NCBI RefSeq assembly: GCF_014207705.1
Contig: NZ_JACHIU010000001.1
Span: forward strand, 2,658,501-2,722,500
DNA: 64,000 bases
Reading direction: 5' to 3'
DNA from: Sphaerisporangium rubeum
Lineage (GTDB): Bacteria; Actinomycetota; Actinomycetes; Streptosporangiales; Streptosporangiaceae
Part shown: positions 51,505 to 60,667 of the stretch, one piece after another
Numbering within the stretch: position 1 is the stretch's first letter
How the letters are laid out: every line of letters begins with the position of its first letter
Made by a program: the position numbers and the translations under genes
The notes under the pieces: generated by a model
Database searches by the model: none
What the model was told of the DNA's origin: nothing
The model's input: the letters and a program-made list of their open reading frames with translations, nothing else

Positions 51505-52887
51505 TTACTCGTCGGCCAGTGCGGCCAGTGCGGCGGCGAACGCCTCGGCCGGCGGACTGACCAGACCCGCTCCGACCTGCCCCGTTCCGGCGACGCGTCC
51601 CGCGATGCCGGTGTTGACGACCGGCAGCACGCCGGTTCTGGCGACAAGGGTCACGTCGATACCCGTCGGTGTGCCGCGGAACCCGAGCCCCGGGATCTGG
51701 TACGCCGGGTGCTCCGCCAGCGTGATCTCGTACATGGACCGCGTGGCGGTGATCGCGTCGGACACGTCGCCGCCGACGAACCGCACGATCGCCGGGGCCG
51801 CCGCCATGGCGAACCCGCCGAGGCCACCGGTCTCGGTGATGGTCGAGTCGCCGATGTCGGGGTTGGCGTCCTGCGGGCCGTACGCGCCGAGGTACAGCCC
51901 GTCCGGCACCCCGGCGGGGCCGGTGAACCACCGGTCGCCGAGCCCGGACACCTGGATGCCGAAGTCGGTGCCGTTGCGCGCCATGGCGACCACCATGGAC
52001 GACCCCGGCACGTCCCGCGCGGCGTCCGCCGACACCTTCCCCGCGGCCATGCCGGCGTTGAGGAAGAAGTGGTCGTTGCCGTTGACGAACCGCAGCACCT
52101 CGGAGGCGTACCGCGGGGAGGCGTCCACGATCGCCGGCGCGATCTCACGCACGAACAGCGACGTCGCCGCGCGGTTGCGGTTGTGCAGCTCGTCACCCAT
52201 CTGCAGGGCCTGCGCGATCAGTGAACGCAGGTCCACGGGGCCGCTGAGCGCCAGCGCGGCGGCCAGCACCGGGCCGAGCACCTCACCCATCCAGCGCAGC
52301 CGCTCCACCACCTCGGGGCCGTAGGCGCCGTACCGCAGCACCTTGCCGAGGCCTTCGTTCAGCGAGCAGTACGCGGTGCCGCCGTGCTCCTCGTCGGTCA
52401 CCTCGAACATCCACATCGACGGGCTGACCACCCCGGCCATCGGGCCGACGGCGCGGTGGTGGTGGCAGGAGTCGAGCGTCACGCCACCGGACACCAGCAG
52501 CCGCTCGGCCTCGGCGGCGTCGGCGGCGAGGCCCTCGAACAGCGCGGCGCCGATGAGCGCGCCGCGCATCGGCCCCGAGGCGCGTTCCCAGTCGATCGGC
52601 GGCCCGGCGTGCAGGAACGTGCGCGGCGGCAGGCCGAGCACCTCGGCGGCCGGCCGCACCCCGGTGAGCCGGGGCCGTGACGACGTCATGCGGCCGACGG
52701 CGGTCGCGTTGGCCTGCTCACGGCGCGGGTCGGCGAGCACCTTGGCCAGCGCCGGCGCGGTGCCGGCCAGCGGCGGACGCCAGTCGACCGCCAGGTGCGG
52801 CACGGCCTGCCGCGTCAGCGCCTCGGCGAGCACGGCCGTACCCGCGGTGATCACGCGGGCCTCGCTCTGCAGCATGGACAGTGTCAC
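51505..52887 (-). CDS. allG: DUF1116 protein, AllG-like subunit of oxamate carbamoyltransferase
   Basis: 460 residues from GTG 52887, 5 nt after AGGAGGGCCTC; the GTG overlaps the fdrA stop (GTGA). DUF1116 features: DWRPPLAGTAPALAKVLAD, GVTLDSCHHHRAVGPMAGVVSPSMWMFEV, NEGLGKVLRYGAYGPEV, QMGDELHNRNRAATSLFVREIAP, GNDHFFLNAGMAAGKV and DIGDSTITETGGLGGFAMAAAPAIV. In Escherichia coli the homologue works with FdrA (AllF) and AllH to convert oxalurate plus phosphate to oxamate and carbamoyl phosphate, the end of anaerobic allantoin use. All three partners are here in one operon. Confidence 0.88.
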   Translation of the reverse strand: MTLSMLQSEARVITAGTAVLAEALTRQAVPHLAVDWRPPLAGTAPALAKVLADPRREQANATAVGRMTSSRPRLTGVRPAAEVLGLPPRTFLHAGPPIDWERASGPMRGALIGAALFEGLAADAAEAERLLVSGGVTLDSCHHHRAVGPMAGVVSPSMWMFEVTDEEHGGTAYCSLNEGLGKVLRYGAYGPEVVERLRWMGEVLGPVLAAALALSGPVDLRSLIAQALQMGDELHNRNRAATSLFVREIAPAIVDASPRYASEVLRFVNGNDHFFLNAGMAAGKVSADAARDVPGSSMVVAMARNGTDFGIQVSGLGDRWFTGPAGVPDGLYLGAYGPQDANPDIGDSTITETGGLGGFAMAAAPAIVRFVGGDVSDAITATRSMYEITLAEHPAYQIPGLGFRGTPTGIDVTLVARTGVLPVVNTGIAGRVAGTGQVGAGLVSPPAEAFAAALAALADE

Positions 52888-54269
52888 GAGGCCCTCCTGA
52901 CGAGGCTCGCGGCGTGCCTGGCGGCGGCCGCGTTGGAGACGAACACCGATGCGCCGGCCTGGTGGAGCGCCTCGGCCTGGCCGCGCATGCCCTGCGGGTC
53001 GGCGTCCGTGCCGACCAGCGCGGCCACCACGGCGGCGCCGCGCTCCACGGCCTCGCGGACGGCGGGGGCCAGCCGCGCCGCCGGGTCGGGGTCGGCGGCG
53101 TGGCCGAGCACCACGTCCAGCAGGACCACGCCGGACGCGCGGGACAGGGCCTCCAGCCGCATCGCCGGGTCGATCATCGGATGCGGCCGGCCGCGGGTGT
53201 ACTCGTCGTCGCCGAAGTCGGTGAACTCGCCGGTGCCGGCGATGAGCTTCGCCTCCGCGCACAGCGTGCCGCCGGAGTACAGGCCGCACAACCCGGCCGT
53301 GCGCGGCTCCTGCGGCACCGTCCAGGACGGCCACCGCGGAACCGGCCGGCCGAGAGCGTGCAGTGCCTTCTCGACGGCGGTCGTCAGGTCGTCCTGTCCG
53401 GGGCCGAGCAGCGCGGTGACCACCGGGGTGCTCAGCTCGTCGACGGCGCGGCGCACCACCTCGGCGACCTCCGGCGCCGGCGGTTTGGAGATCAGCACGA
53501 TCAGCTCGGTGGCCGGGTCGGCGTCCAGCGCGCGCAGCGCCACCAGCGTGGAACGGCCGCCGACGGCCGCCGACAGGTCCCTTCCGCCGACACCGAGCAC
53601 GTGGCTCACCCCGGCACCCGCGTGGTCCAGCAGGCACGTCACCTGCTGCGCGCCGGTGCCGGACGCCGCGACCACGCCGACCGGACCCGGCTGGAGCACG
53701 TTGGCGAAGCCGAGCCCCGCGCCGCCGACGACGGCGGTGCCGCAGTCGGGGCCCATCACCAGAACGCCGCGCTCGGCGGCGCGTTCCTTCAGCGCGATCT
53801 CCTGCTCCAGCGGCACGTTGTCACTGAAGATCATGACCGAGAGCCCGGCCTCGACGGCGTCCATGGCCTCGGCGAACGCGTGGTCACCCGGCGTGGACAC
53901 CAGCGCGAGCGTCGCGTCGAAGACCTTGGCCGCGGCCCGTGTCGTACGCGGCGCGTGCTCGGTCGCCGCTCCGCCACCGCTCCGCGCGGCCCTGCCGAGC
54001 TCGGTGAACTGCCGTTCCAGCTCCGCACCCGCCGCCGCGAGCTCCTGCGCGGAGTCCGCGCGTATCGCCACGAGCAGATCCGTCGGCCCCGCCGCCGGCA
54101 CGTCGAACCCGACGTCGCGGGCCAGGCCGACGTTCAGCTCGGTCGCCATGGCGACGATCGCCACGCCGACCCCCGGTAGGGACCCGAGGGCCTGACTGAC
54201 CCGCATGAGACTCACCGAGTCGTGGTAGACGCCGGCGCGCACCTCGACCTGATCGGTGTTCGTGGTCAA
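52884..54269 (-). CDS. fdrA: FdrA/AllF-like CoA-ligase-fold subunit of oxamate carbamoyltransferase
   Basis: 461 residues from TTG 54269 (VEVRAGVYHDSVSLMRVSQALGSLPGV follows). The FdrA family has a succinyl-CoA-synthetase-like fold: SDNVPLEQEIALKERAAERGVLVMGPDCGTAVVGG, GVVAASGTGAQQVTCLLDHAGAGVSHVLGVGGRDLS, and a C-terminal second fold LCGLYSGGTLCAEAKLI...DDEYTRGRPHPMIDP. It is the middle subunit gene between allH and allG. The TTG start is supported by a purine-rich stretch (GAGAGGCGGTGAGCGGCGG) but is not certain. As an oxalurate/carbamoyl-phosphate enzyme it would capture carbamoyl phosphate from ureide breakdown. Confidence 0.9.
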   Translation of the reverse strand: MTTNTDQVEVRAGVYHDSVSLMRVSQALGSLPGVGVAIVAMATELNVGLARDVGFDVPAAGPTDLLVAIRADSAQELAAAGAELERQFTELGRAARSGGGAATEHAPRTTRAAAKVFDATLALVSTPGDHAFAEAMDAVEAGLSVMIFSDNVPLEQEIALKERAAERGVLVMGPDCGTAVVGGAGLGFANVLQPGPVGVVAASGTGAQQVTCLLDHAGAGVSHVLGVGGRDLSAAVGGRSTLVALRALDADPATELIVLISKPPAPEVAEVVRRAVDELSTPVVTALLGPGQDDLTTAVEKALHALGRPVPRWPSWTVPQEPRTAGLCGLYSGGTLCAEAKLIAGTGEFTDFGDDEYTRGRPHPMIDPAMRLEALSRASGVVLLDVVLGHAADPDPAARLAPAVREAVERGAAVVAALVGTDADPQGMRGQAEALHQAGASVFVSNAAAARHAASLVRRAS

Positions 54270-54387
54270 CCGCCGCTCACCGCCTCTCTCCTGGATCGAT
54301 GGCGGTGCCCCCGCCGTCGCTGAAGCCGCGCGTCCCCGTGCCGGCGGCCGTACTCGTTACCTTCGACGCATTCCCGTGGCGCGTCGT

Positions 54388-55290
54388 TCATAAGGCGCGG
54401 GACGGCCGGGCCGTCCCGCCGAGCGCCAGCACAGCGGACATTCCCGTCCGCAGGCCCCAGGCGAGATCGGCGCCTGAGGTGTGCCCGATCTGCAGCAGGC
54501 GGCGCAGCGCCGGCTCCAGCGGCTGCCGTCCCGCGACACCCCGCAGCACCGCGAGCGCGTCGACGCACGCCTCGCCGCGTGCCGCGCAGTGCAGCAGCGT
54601 CGCGGAGATCGGAGTGGTCCTCGTGCCGGCGTCGAACGCCACGGTCGCGGCCAGCCAATCGGCCAGCCACACGGCGCGGCGCGCACCGGTCGACCCGCCG
54701 AGGTGGCGCAGCGCGACCAGCAGCCCGGCGAGCATGTCGTCACCGCTCGGCGTCAGCCCCGGCCCAAGGCCCATGAGCTGCTCGGCGGCGTTGATCGCCG
54801 TCGCCAGCGACCCCTGGTGGCAGCCCTCGGCCAGCAACTCGCCGGCCCCGCCGGACGGCAGGCCCGGACGGCGGCCGGAGGCCTCGCAGATCTCGGTGAA
54901 CCGCGGCAGCACCTGCGCCAGCCGGTCGGCGGTGACCGGGCCGAGCGGCGGCGCCGGGTCCCACCAGCGGCGCACCCGCATGGTGACCCGGCCGACCTCG
55001 ACGCACCCGTCGCCGACCGCGGCCTCGTCGCCGGCGGACGCCGGTGGCAGCGGGTCGCCGAGCACCATGGCGTTCGGCAGGCGCGTCGCCTCACCGGTCA
55101 CCACGGCCACGACCGACGGCTCGTCCTCGGTGCGGATCTCCAGGTACATGCCGAGCGGGAACACCGCCAGCACCCGTGCGGGCCGCCGCGGCGACTCCAG
55201 TGCCGGCCGCAGGGCCGTGCTCGCGGCGCCGTACGCCTCGGTGGTCACCGGCGCGCGGTGGCGAATTCTCGTGCCCGTACCCAGAGTCAC
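54388..55290 (-). CDS. allH: DUF2877 protein, AllH-like subunit
   Basis: 300 residues from GTG 55290 (GGGAGGCCGG 3 nt upstream). DUF2877 hallmark GLGPGLTPSGDDMLAGLLVALRHLG and the preceding FPLGMYLEIRTEDEPSVVAVVTGEATRLPNAM. In E. coli AllH is the third part of oxamate carbamoyltransferase. The 118-bp gap to fdrA shows no gene. Head of the leftward operon; divergent from pucR with 154 bp of shared promoter DNA, so PucR is the likely activator. Confidence 0.88.
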   Translation of the reverse strand: MTLGTGTRIRHRAPVTTEAYGAASTALRPALESPRRPARVLAVFPLGMYLEIRTEDEPSVVAVVTGEATRLPNAMVLGDPLPPASAGDEAAVGDGCVEVGRVTMRVRRWWDPAPPLGPVTADRLAQVLPRFTEICEASGRRPGLPSGGAGELLAEGCHQGSLATAINAAEQLMGLGPGLTPSGDDMLAGLLVALRHLGGSTGARRAVWLADWLAATVAFDAGTRTTPISATLLHCAARGEACVDALAVLRGVAGRQPLEPALRRLLQIGHTSGADLAWGLRTGMSAVLALGGTARPSRAL

Positions 55291-55384
55291 CCGGCCTCCC
55301 GTCGAGTCTTTGCGACGGTAAAACGGCGCCGGAAGCCACCGTACGGAGAAAGATGCCAACACTTCCGCGTTGAGTTGGCTCTTG

Positions 55385-55418
55385 TTGACAGAGATGTCAT
55401 TCCGTCAGAATCACGGAA
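55385..55418 (+). promoter_or_regulatory. pucR/allH divergent promoter with inverted repeat
   Basis: TTGACA at 55385 is a good -35 for pucR. TTCCGT-N7-ACGGAA (55400-55418) is a symmetrical site just downstream that could bind PucR or another regulator of both genes. Confidence 0.5.
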
Positions 55419-55444
55419 ACGGCTTTTCACCCGGGAGCTTGACC

Positions 55445-57010
55445 ATGACTGCTGACCCATCACCCCCGGCGATGCGCTTGGCCTCCACCGGCACCATCAT
55501 TCACGGCGTGTCCGTGGGGGAGGTGCTCGGTGTCTCCACCCTGGCCGGAGCCCGCCTGATCGGCGGCAGGACCGGCCTCGACCGCATCGTGCAACGGCTC
55601 AACGTCATGGAGGTGCCCGACATCCTCGCGTGGGTCAAACCCCACGAACTGCTCCTGACCACCGGCTACCCGCTGCGCAACACCCCGCAGTCCCTCGGCA
55701 GGCTCGTCGCCGACCTCGACGAGCGCGGCCTCGCGGCCCTCGGCATCAAACTCGGCCGGTACGTCGACGAGCTCCCCGCCGAGATGGTCGAACAGGCCGA
55801 CCGGCTCGGCTTCCCGCTGATCCTGCTCCCCAACGACGTCGGTTTCGACGACATCCTCAACCAGGTCCTCACCGACATCCTGAACCGGCAGGCCGCGCTG
55901 CTGGCCCGCACCGAGGAGGCGCACCGCGCGCTCGTGCAGATCGTGCTCGCCGGCGGCGGCCTGCGCGAGGTCGTCGCCGAGGTCGCCGGCCTGCTCGACG
56001 TCGACGTCGCCGTCGTCGACGCCGCGGGCCACATCCTGGAGGCCGTCGGCGACCCTCTGGCGCTGCGCACCTCTCCCGCGATGTCCGGCGGCGACTACAC
56101 CGTCGTCCCCGTCGTCGCCGGGGGCCACCACCACGGCCGCATCGTCGCGCACAGCCCCTCAGGCGGCATGCGTGACGGCGACATCGGCATTCTGGAACGT
56201 GCCGCCACGGTCGCCGCTCTCGTCGTGACCCGCCAGGAGGCCGTCACCGCCGTCGAGAGCAAGTACCGCGCCGACTTCCTCCGCGACGTCCTCACCGGCC
56301 GCGGCGGCCCCCGCGTGGCCGCGCGGGCCAGTGCCTTCGGCTGGGACCTGGAACGTCCCGTAGGCGTCGTCGTCGCCGAGATCGACCCCGAGTTCGACAT
56401 CCCGCCTGACCGCCTGCTCACCGCCTGGACCGCCGCGCTGCGCCGCCACGACCCCAGAGGCGCCGTCGCCGGCTTCTCCCACGAGGTCGTCGCCGTCGTC
56501 GGCTCGGAAGCCGACATGACCCGCCTCGCCAAGGACGCCGTCGCCGCCTTCGCCGACTCCCGTCCCGCGACCTTCTCCACCGGCATGAGCCGCGTCGCCT
56601 CCGGCGCCGAATCACTGCCGGACGCCTACGGCCAGGCGTTGAAAGCCGCCAGAGTGGGCCGCCAGCTCCACGGCCCCGGCGCCGTGGCACATTTCGACCA
56701 ACTAGGCGTCTACCGCCTGCTGTCCCTCGTCAACGACACCGAGGAACTCCACGCCTTCGTCCGCGAAACCCTCGGCCCCCTGGTCCTGGACGACGACGCC
56801 GAGAACGCCGACCTCCGCCGCACCCTCCACGTCCTCCTGGAGACCAACCTCAACGTCGCCGAGACCGCGCGCCGCCTCCACTTCCACTACAACACCCTCC
56901 GCTACCGAATAGGCAAACTGGAGCGCCTACTAGGCAACTTCACCGAAGACGCACACCTGCGCCTCAACCTCACCCTGGCCCTCCACGTCCTGCGCATGCG
57001 CGGGATCTGA
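55445..57010 (+). CDS. pucR: PucR-family transcriptional regulator
   Basis: 521 residues from ATG 55445 (GGGAGC upstream). N-terminal PucR sensor domain (VSVGEVLGVSTLAGARLIGGRTGLDRIVQRLNVMEVPDILAWVKPHELLLTTGYPL), a GGDEF-like central fold, and the C-terminal CdaR helix-turn-helix LRRTLHVLLETNLNVAETARRLHFHYNTLRYRIGKLERLLG. PucR proteins activate purine degradation genes in response to allantoin or related ureides. Its position between the allH-fdrA-allG operon and the permease/xanthine dehydrogenase genes fits that role exactly. Confidence 0.94.
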   Translation: MTADPSPPAMRLASTGTIIHGVSVGEVLGVSTLAGARLIGGRTGLDRIVQRLNVMEVPDILAWVKPHELLLTTGYPLRNTPQSLGRLVADLDERGLAALGIKLGRYVDELPAEMVEQADRLGFPLILLPNDVGFDDILNQVLTDILNRQAALLARTEEAHRALVQIVLAGGGLREVVAEVAGLLDVDVAVVDAAGHILEAVGDPLALRTSPAMSGGDYTVVPVVAGGHHHGRIVAHSPSGGMRDGDIGILERAATVAALVVTRQEAVTAVESKYRADFLRDVLTGRGGPRVAARASAFGWDLERPVGVVVAEIDPEFDIPPDRLLTAWTAALRRHDPRGAVAGFSHEVVAVVGSEADMTRLAKDAVAAFADSRPATFSTGMSRVASGAESLPDAYGQALKAARVGRQLHGPGAVAHFDQLGVYRLLSLVNDTEELHAFVRETLGPLVLDDDAENADLRRTLHVLLETNLNVAETARRLHFHYNTLRYRIGKLERLLGNFTEDAHLRLNLTLALHVLRMRGI

Positions 57011-57074
57011 CGACACACTCACCCGGCCGGGCCCCGGAGAACGCCAGACACTCGGATCCGGGGCCGGCCTGGCA

Positions 57075-57482
57075 CTAGGCTTTCGGCTGGGTCAGGCGGA
57101 TGGGATTGCCGAAGGGGTCGCGCAGCGCGCAGTCGATCCCGTAGGGCCGCTCCGTCGGTTCCTCGGTGAACTCGACCCCGAGTCCCGACAGCGTCTCGTA
57201 CGTCTTGCGGCAGTCGTCCGTGCTGAAGATGACCGCCCCCATGGCCCCCTTGGTCACCAGATCGCGGACCTGCGCCGCCGTCTCCGCCGACATCGACGGC
57301 CCACCCGGCTTCTCCAGCAGAATCTGCCGTTCCGGCTGCCCCGGCACGTTGATCGTCAGCCAGCGCATGAAGCCTAGATCGACATCGGAGTTGACCTCCA
57401 GCCCCAGCTTGCCGACGTAGAAGTCCAGGGCCTCGTCCTGGTCGAGAACGTATATCTGTGAGTGCGTGATCGCGTTGAACAT
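57075..57482 (-). CDS. VOC-superfamily (glyoxalase-like) protein
   Basis: 135 residues, one VOC monomer with two beta-alpha-beta-beta-beta repeats: ITHSQIYVLDQDEALDFYVGKLGLEVNSDVDLG and VIFSTDDCRKTYETLSGLGVEFTEEPTERPYGIDCALRDPFGNPIRLTQPK. A His/Glu metal site could be His7 and the Glu near RQILLEKPG. Substrate unknown; small VOC proteins of this kind often detoxify aldehydes or bind antibiotics. It starts 53 bp after the AraC-type gene, same strand, so the pair looks like regulator plus target. Confidence 0.88.
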   Translation of the reverse strand: MFNAITHSQIYVLDQDEALDFYVGKLGLEVNSDVDLGFMRWLTINVPGQPERQILLEKPGGPSMSAETAAQVRDLVTKGAMGAVIFSTDDCRKTYETLSGLGVEFTEEPTERPYGIDCALRDPFGNPIRLTQPKA

Positions 57483-57534
57483 GCCCTCCACGCTAGTAGC
57501 CACCCCGCCGAAAAACTTATCCAAAACTGACCGA

Positions 57535-57963
57535 TCACCTCACATCCTCCCTGGTGGAAGGCGCAGCCCCACATGCGCTCGGCCGCAGCCATACCATGGC
57601 GAAGCACGTCGGCACCGGCATGGAGGTGGACTCCTTGCGGTACGTCCTCGGCGAGCGGCCGACGATCTCGCGGAACGTACGGCTGAAGGTCCCCGGGCTG
57701 CCGAAACCGACCTCGAAACAGATGTCCGTCACGCTGTGGTCGGTCTCCCGCAGCAGGAACATCGCTCGCTCCACCCGCCGCCGCTGGAGGTACCGATGCG
57801 GAGTCTCCCCGAACGTGGCCCGGAACGTGCGAGAGAAGTGCGCCTCGGACACATGAGCGATCCGCGCCAACGCCGGCACGTCCAACGGCTGCGCGTAAGC
57901 CCGGTCCATCGCGTCCCGAGCCCTGAGCATCCGCCGGTTGGTGTCCTCGACAGCACGACTCAC
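57535..57963 (-). CDS. AraC-family HTH regulator (short form)
   Basis: 142 residues from GTG 57963. Only the AraC/XylS DNA-binding domain is present: RARDAMDRAYAQPLDVPALARIAHVSEAHFSRTFRATFGETPHRYLQRRRVERAMFLLRETDHSVTDICFEVGFGSPGTFSRTFREIVGRSPRTYRK, with both helix-turn-helices intact, plus a short tail. No sensor domain. Such short AraC proteins often control an adjacent VOC gene, as here. The start has only a weak ribosome site; the reading frame is open further upstream to 58029. Confidence 0.88.
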   Translation of the reverse strand: MSRAVEDTNRRMLRARDAMDRAYAQPLDVPALARIAHVSEAHFSRTFRATFGETPHRYLQRRRVERAMFLLRETDHSVTDICFEVGFGSPGTFSRTFREIVGRSPRTYRKESTSMPVPTCFAMVWLRPSACGAAPSTREDVR

Positions 57964-58409
57964 GCCGCCATCACACCACGTCCCTCCGACCGGCCCATCG
58001 GCCGACCCACGGCGTTGGTCCAGGGACATGTCCAGACGGTAGGGACGATTCTTTCCATGGACGACGTGTTGGGTGTCGGCGGGTGTCCGGGTCGTCTTGA
58101 GGGGTGGGGAGTGGCGACCGAGGTGGGACAGGAGGGGCCGGGTTCACTTGGAGGTGGGATGGGTGGTGCGTAAGAGGAGTGCTGGTCTGGTGGTCATGTT
58201 TTGGCAGGTTCTTACCATGTCGGCCGGGGGGTGTCGGTTTAATCTGCGCGGAACGGACGAGGATGTCCCCGCCTGTCCGCTTGCTGGCGTCAGGACACCC
58301 CGCCGGATATGACGTGCAGTGACGATGACGATGTATTCAGCGTGACGCCGTAGAGGTCTGCCTGCGGGGTGGCCATCGACCGAGCGGCCCGGTGATGAAG
58401 GGGCTCTCA
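57964..58409. other. Upstream region of the permease gene with a structured candidate RNA
   Basis: No gene in 446 bases. Between 58224 and 58306 a rod-like fold can be drawn: CCGGGGGGTGTC with GACACCCCGCCGG, inside it GCGGA with TCCGC, inside that GGAC with GTCC. It ends about 100 bp before the permease start and could be a leader-RNA element. Confidence 0.4.
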
Positions 58410-59786
58410 ATGGCCTTCGGATGGAAAGTGCATGGGGACGGGCGGACGCTGGCGCCGGGGGAGGTGGTCAAACCCGACGAGCGGCTGAGCTGGCCGCGCA
58501 TGGTGGGGTTCGGGGCACAGCACGTGATCGCCATGTTCGGGGCGACGTTCGTGTTCCCGCTGGTGATGGGCCTCAACGCCAACGTCGCCATCATGATGTC
58601 GGGTGTCGCGACGATCCTGTTCCTGCTGATCGTGCAGGGGAAGATACCGAGCTATCTCGGGACGTCGGCGTCGTTCGTCGGCGCGGTGGTCGCGATCCGC
58701 GCGGCCGGTGGGGACAGCGGGACGGTCACCGGCGCGATCCTGGTGGCGGGCCTTGTGCTGGCGCTGTGCGGTGTCGCGATCCACTACCTCGGGGTGCGGG
58801 TCATCAACAAGGTGTTCCCGCCGGTGGTGACCGGTGCGGTGGTCATGCTCATCGGGTTCGGGCTGGCGTACGTCGTGGCGGACATCTACTGGCCGCAGGA
58901 CCAGTGGATCGCGTTGATCACGATGGCGGTGACGGGGCTCGTCATCGTCGGGTTCAAGGGCTTCGTCGGACGGGTCGGCGTGCTGGTCGGCCTGATCGCG
59001 GGGTTCGTGCTGTCGTGGCTCGCCGATCTGGTCTTCGGGAACATCACGGCGTTCAACGCCGGCACCGGCCAGGTCGACACCCACCCCCGGGTGAGCTTCC
59101 AAGGGGTGGCGGACGCGCCGTGGATCGGCCTGCCGGACTTCCACGCGCCGAACTTCGCGGTGTCGGCGATCGTGCTGGTGCTGCCGGCCGTGATCGCGCT
59201 GATCGCGGAGAACGTCGGCCACGTCAAGGCGGTCGGCGAGATGACGGGGCAGGACGTCGACCCGTACATGGGCCGCGCGGTCCTCGCCGACGGTGTCGGC
59301 ACGGCGCTGGCGAGCGCGGTCGGCGGCTCGCCGACCACGACGTACGCCGAGAACATCGGCGTCATGGCCGCCACCCGCGTGTACTCGACCGGCGCCTACT
59401 ACATCGCCGCGGTGATCGCCATCCTGTTCGGCCTGTGCCCGAAGTTCGGCGCGCTGGTCGCGGCGACGCCGGGTGGCGTGCTCGGCGGCATCACGGTCAT
59501 CCTGTACGGCATGATCGGCCTGCTCGGCGCGAAGATCTGGATCGAGAACCGTGTGGACTTCGCCGACCCGGTGAACATGGTCCCCACCGGAGCGGGAATC
59601 ATCCTGGCGATCGGCCCGGTTTCCCATCAGATCACCAAAGACTTCTCCCTGGCGGGCATCGCGCTCGGTACGGTCGTCGTGCTCGGTGGTTACCACCTTC
59701 TGCGCGTCGTCGCCGGGCGGCCGTCCACTCTGTCCGGAGGTGCACGGCCCGCGCCGGTCGTGGAAGGGAGCGACAGCACCACGTGA
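58410..59786 (+). CDS. NCS2-family uracil/xanthine permease
   Basis: 458 residues from ATG 58410 with GAAGGGG 7 nt upstream. Nucleobase-cation symporter 2 with about 13-14 membrane segments. Signature regions: FGAQHVIAMFGATFVFPLVMGLN at the start, VLPAVIALIAENVGHVKAVGEMTGQDVDPYMGRAVLADGVGTALASAVGGSPTTTYAENIGVMAATRVYST and GGITVILYGMIGLLGAKIWIENRVDF. The Glu of AENVGH and the second AEN are substrate-binding positions. The sequence is closer to the uracil/UraA branch by eye, but the operon (molybdenum hydroxylase behind it) favours xanthine or another purine. Stop overlaps the next GTG (GTGA). Confidence 0.93.
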   Translation: MAFGWKVHGDGRTLAPGEVVKPDERLSWPRMVGFGAQHVIAMFGATFVFPLVMGLNANVAIMMSGVATILFLLIVQGKIPSYLGTSASFVGAVVAIRAAGGDSGTVTGAILVAGLVLALCGVAIHYLGVRVINKVFPPVVTGAVVMLIGFGLAYVVADIYWPQDQWIALITMAVTGLVIVGFKGFVGRVGVLVGLIAGFVLSWLADLVFGNITAFNAGTGQVDTHPRVSFQGVADAPWIGLPDFHAPNFAVSAIVLVLPAVIALIAENVGHVKAVGEMTGQDVDPYMGRAVLADGVGTALASAVGGSPTTTYAENIGVMAATRVYSTGAYYIAAVIAILFGLCPKFGALVAATPGGVLGGITVILYGMIGLLGAKIWIENRVDFADPVNMVPTGAGIILAIGPVSHQITKDFSLAGIALGTVVVLGGYHLLRVVAGRPSTLSGGARPAPVVEGSDSTT

Positions 59787-60667
59787 AGCCTCCGCCGTTC
59801 GACTACCACGCTCCCCGTGACCTCGGCGAGGCCCTCGCGGTCCTCGCGGAGGCCGGGGAGCACGGCAAGGTCCTGGCCGGCGGCCAGAGCCTGATCCCTT
59901 TGATGAACATGCGGCTGGCGGCCCCCGAGCACCTGGTGGACATCAACCGGGTCGCCGGCCTCGACGGCATAGAGGCGGGGCCGGACGGCGTGCGGGTCGG
60001 CGCGCTGGCCAGGCACACCGCCGTCGAGCGGTCCGAGGCGGCGGCGCGCCGCCAGCCGCTGCTGCGCACGGCGCTGCGGCACGTCGCGCATCCGGTGATC
60101 CGCAACCGGGGGACCGTGGTCGGCAGCCTCGTGCACGCCGACCCCTCCGCGGAGCTGCCGGCCGTCCTCACCCTGCTCGGCGGCACCGTCCGCCTGGCCA
60201 GGCACGGCGGCACGCGGCGCGACGTTCCGGCCGAGAGCTTCTTCACCGGGCCTCTGGAGTCGGCGCTGGAGCCCGGCGAGCTGGCCGTCTCGGCGTTCTT
60301 CCCGGCGCTCGGACCCCGCACCGGCACGGCGTTCCACGAGGTGGCGCGCCGGCACGGCGACTACGCGATGGCGGGGGCCGCGGCCCTGGTCACCCTGGAC
60401 GACGACCAGCGGATCGCGCAGGCGAGGGCCGCGTTCGTCAGCGCGGGCCCGGTGCCGGTGCTGCTCGACCTGACCGAGGTGTGCGAGAGCCGTCCGGCCG
60501 CGTCGGTGGACTGGCCGGCCGTGGAGCGGGCCGTGCGGGACCGGCTCGACCCGGACGCCGACATCCACGCGACCGCCGAGTACCGCCGGCATCTGAGCGG
60601 GGTCCTCGCGGCCCGCGCGCTGCGCGCCGCGGCGTCCGTCGCGGCGGGGGAGGGACACGATGGCTGA
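59783..60667 (+). CDS. FAD-binding subunit of a molybdenum hydroxylase (XdhB/CoxM type)
   Basis: 294 residues from a GTG that overlaps the permease stop. FAD motifs: KVLAGGQSLIPLMNMRLAAPEHLVDINRV (first) and RNRGTVVGSLVHADPSAELPAVL (second), then the C-terminal CODH-flavoprotein domain (AFHEVARRHGDYAMAGAAALVTLDDDQRIAQARAAFVSAGPVPV). It transfers electrons from the iron-sulfur subunit to FAD. Three-subunit order FAD-[2Fe-2S]-Mo is standard. Its stop overlaps the next ATG by 8 bp, so all subunits are made in step. Confidence 0.94.
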   Translation: MKPPPFDYHAPRDLGEALAVLAEAGEHGKVLAGGQSLIPLMNMRLAAPEHLVDINRVAGLDGIEAGPDGVRVGALARHTAVERSEAAARRQPLLRTALRHVAHPVIRNRGTVVGSLVHADPSAELPAVLTLLGGTVRLARHGGTRRDVPAESFFTGPLESALEPGELAVSAFFPALGPRTGTAFHEVARRHGDYAMAGAAALVTLDDDQRIAQARAAFVSAGPVPVLLDLTEVCESRPAASVDWPAVERAVRDRLDPDADIHATAEYRRHLSGVLAARALRAAASVAAGEGHDG

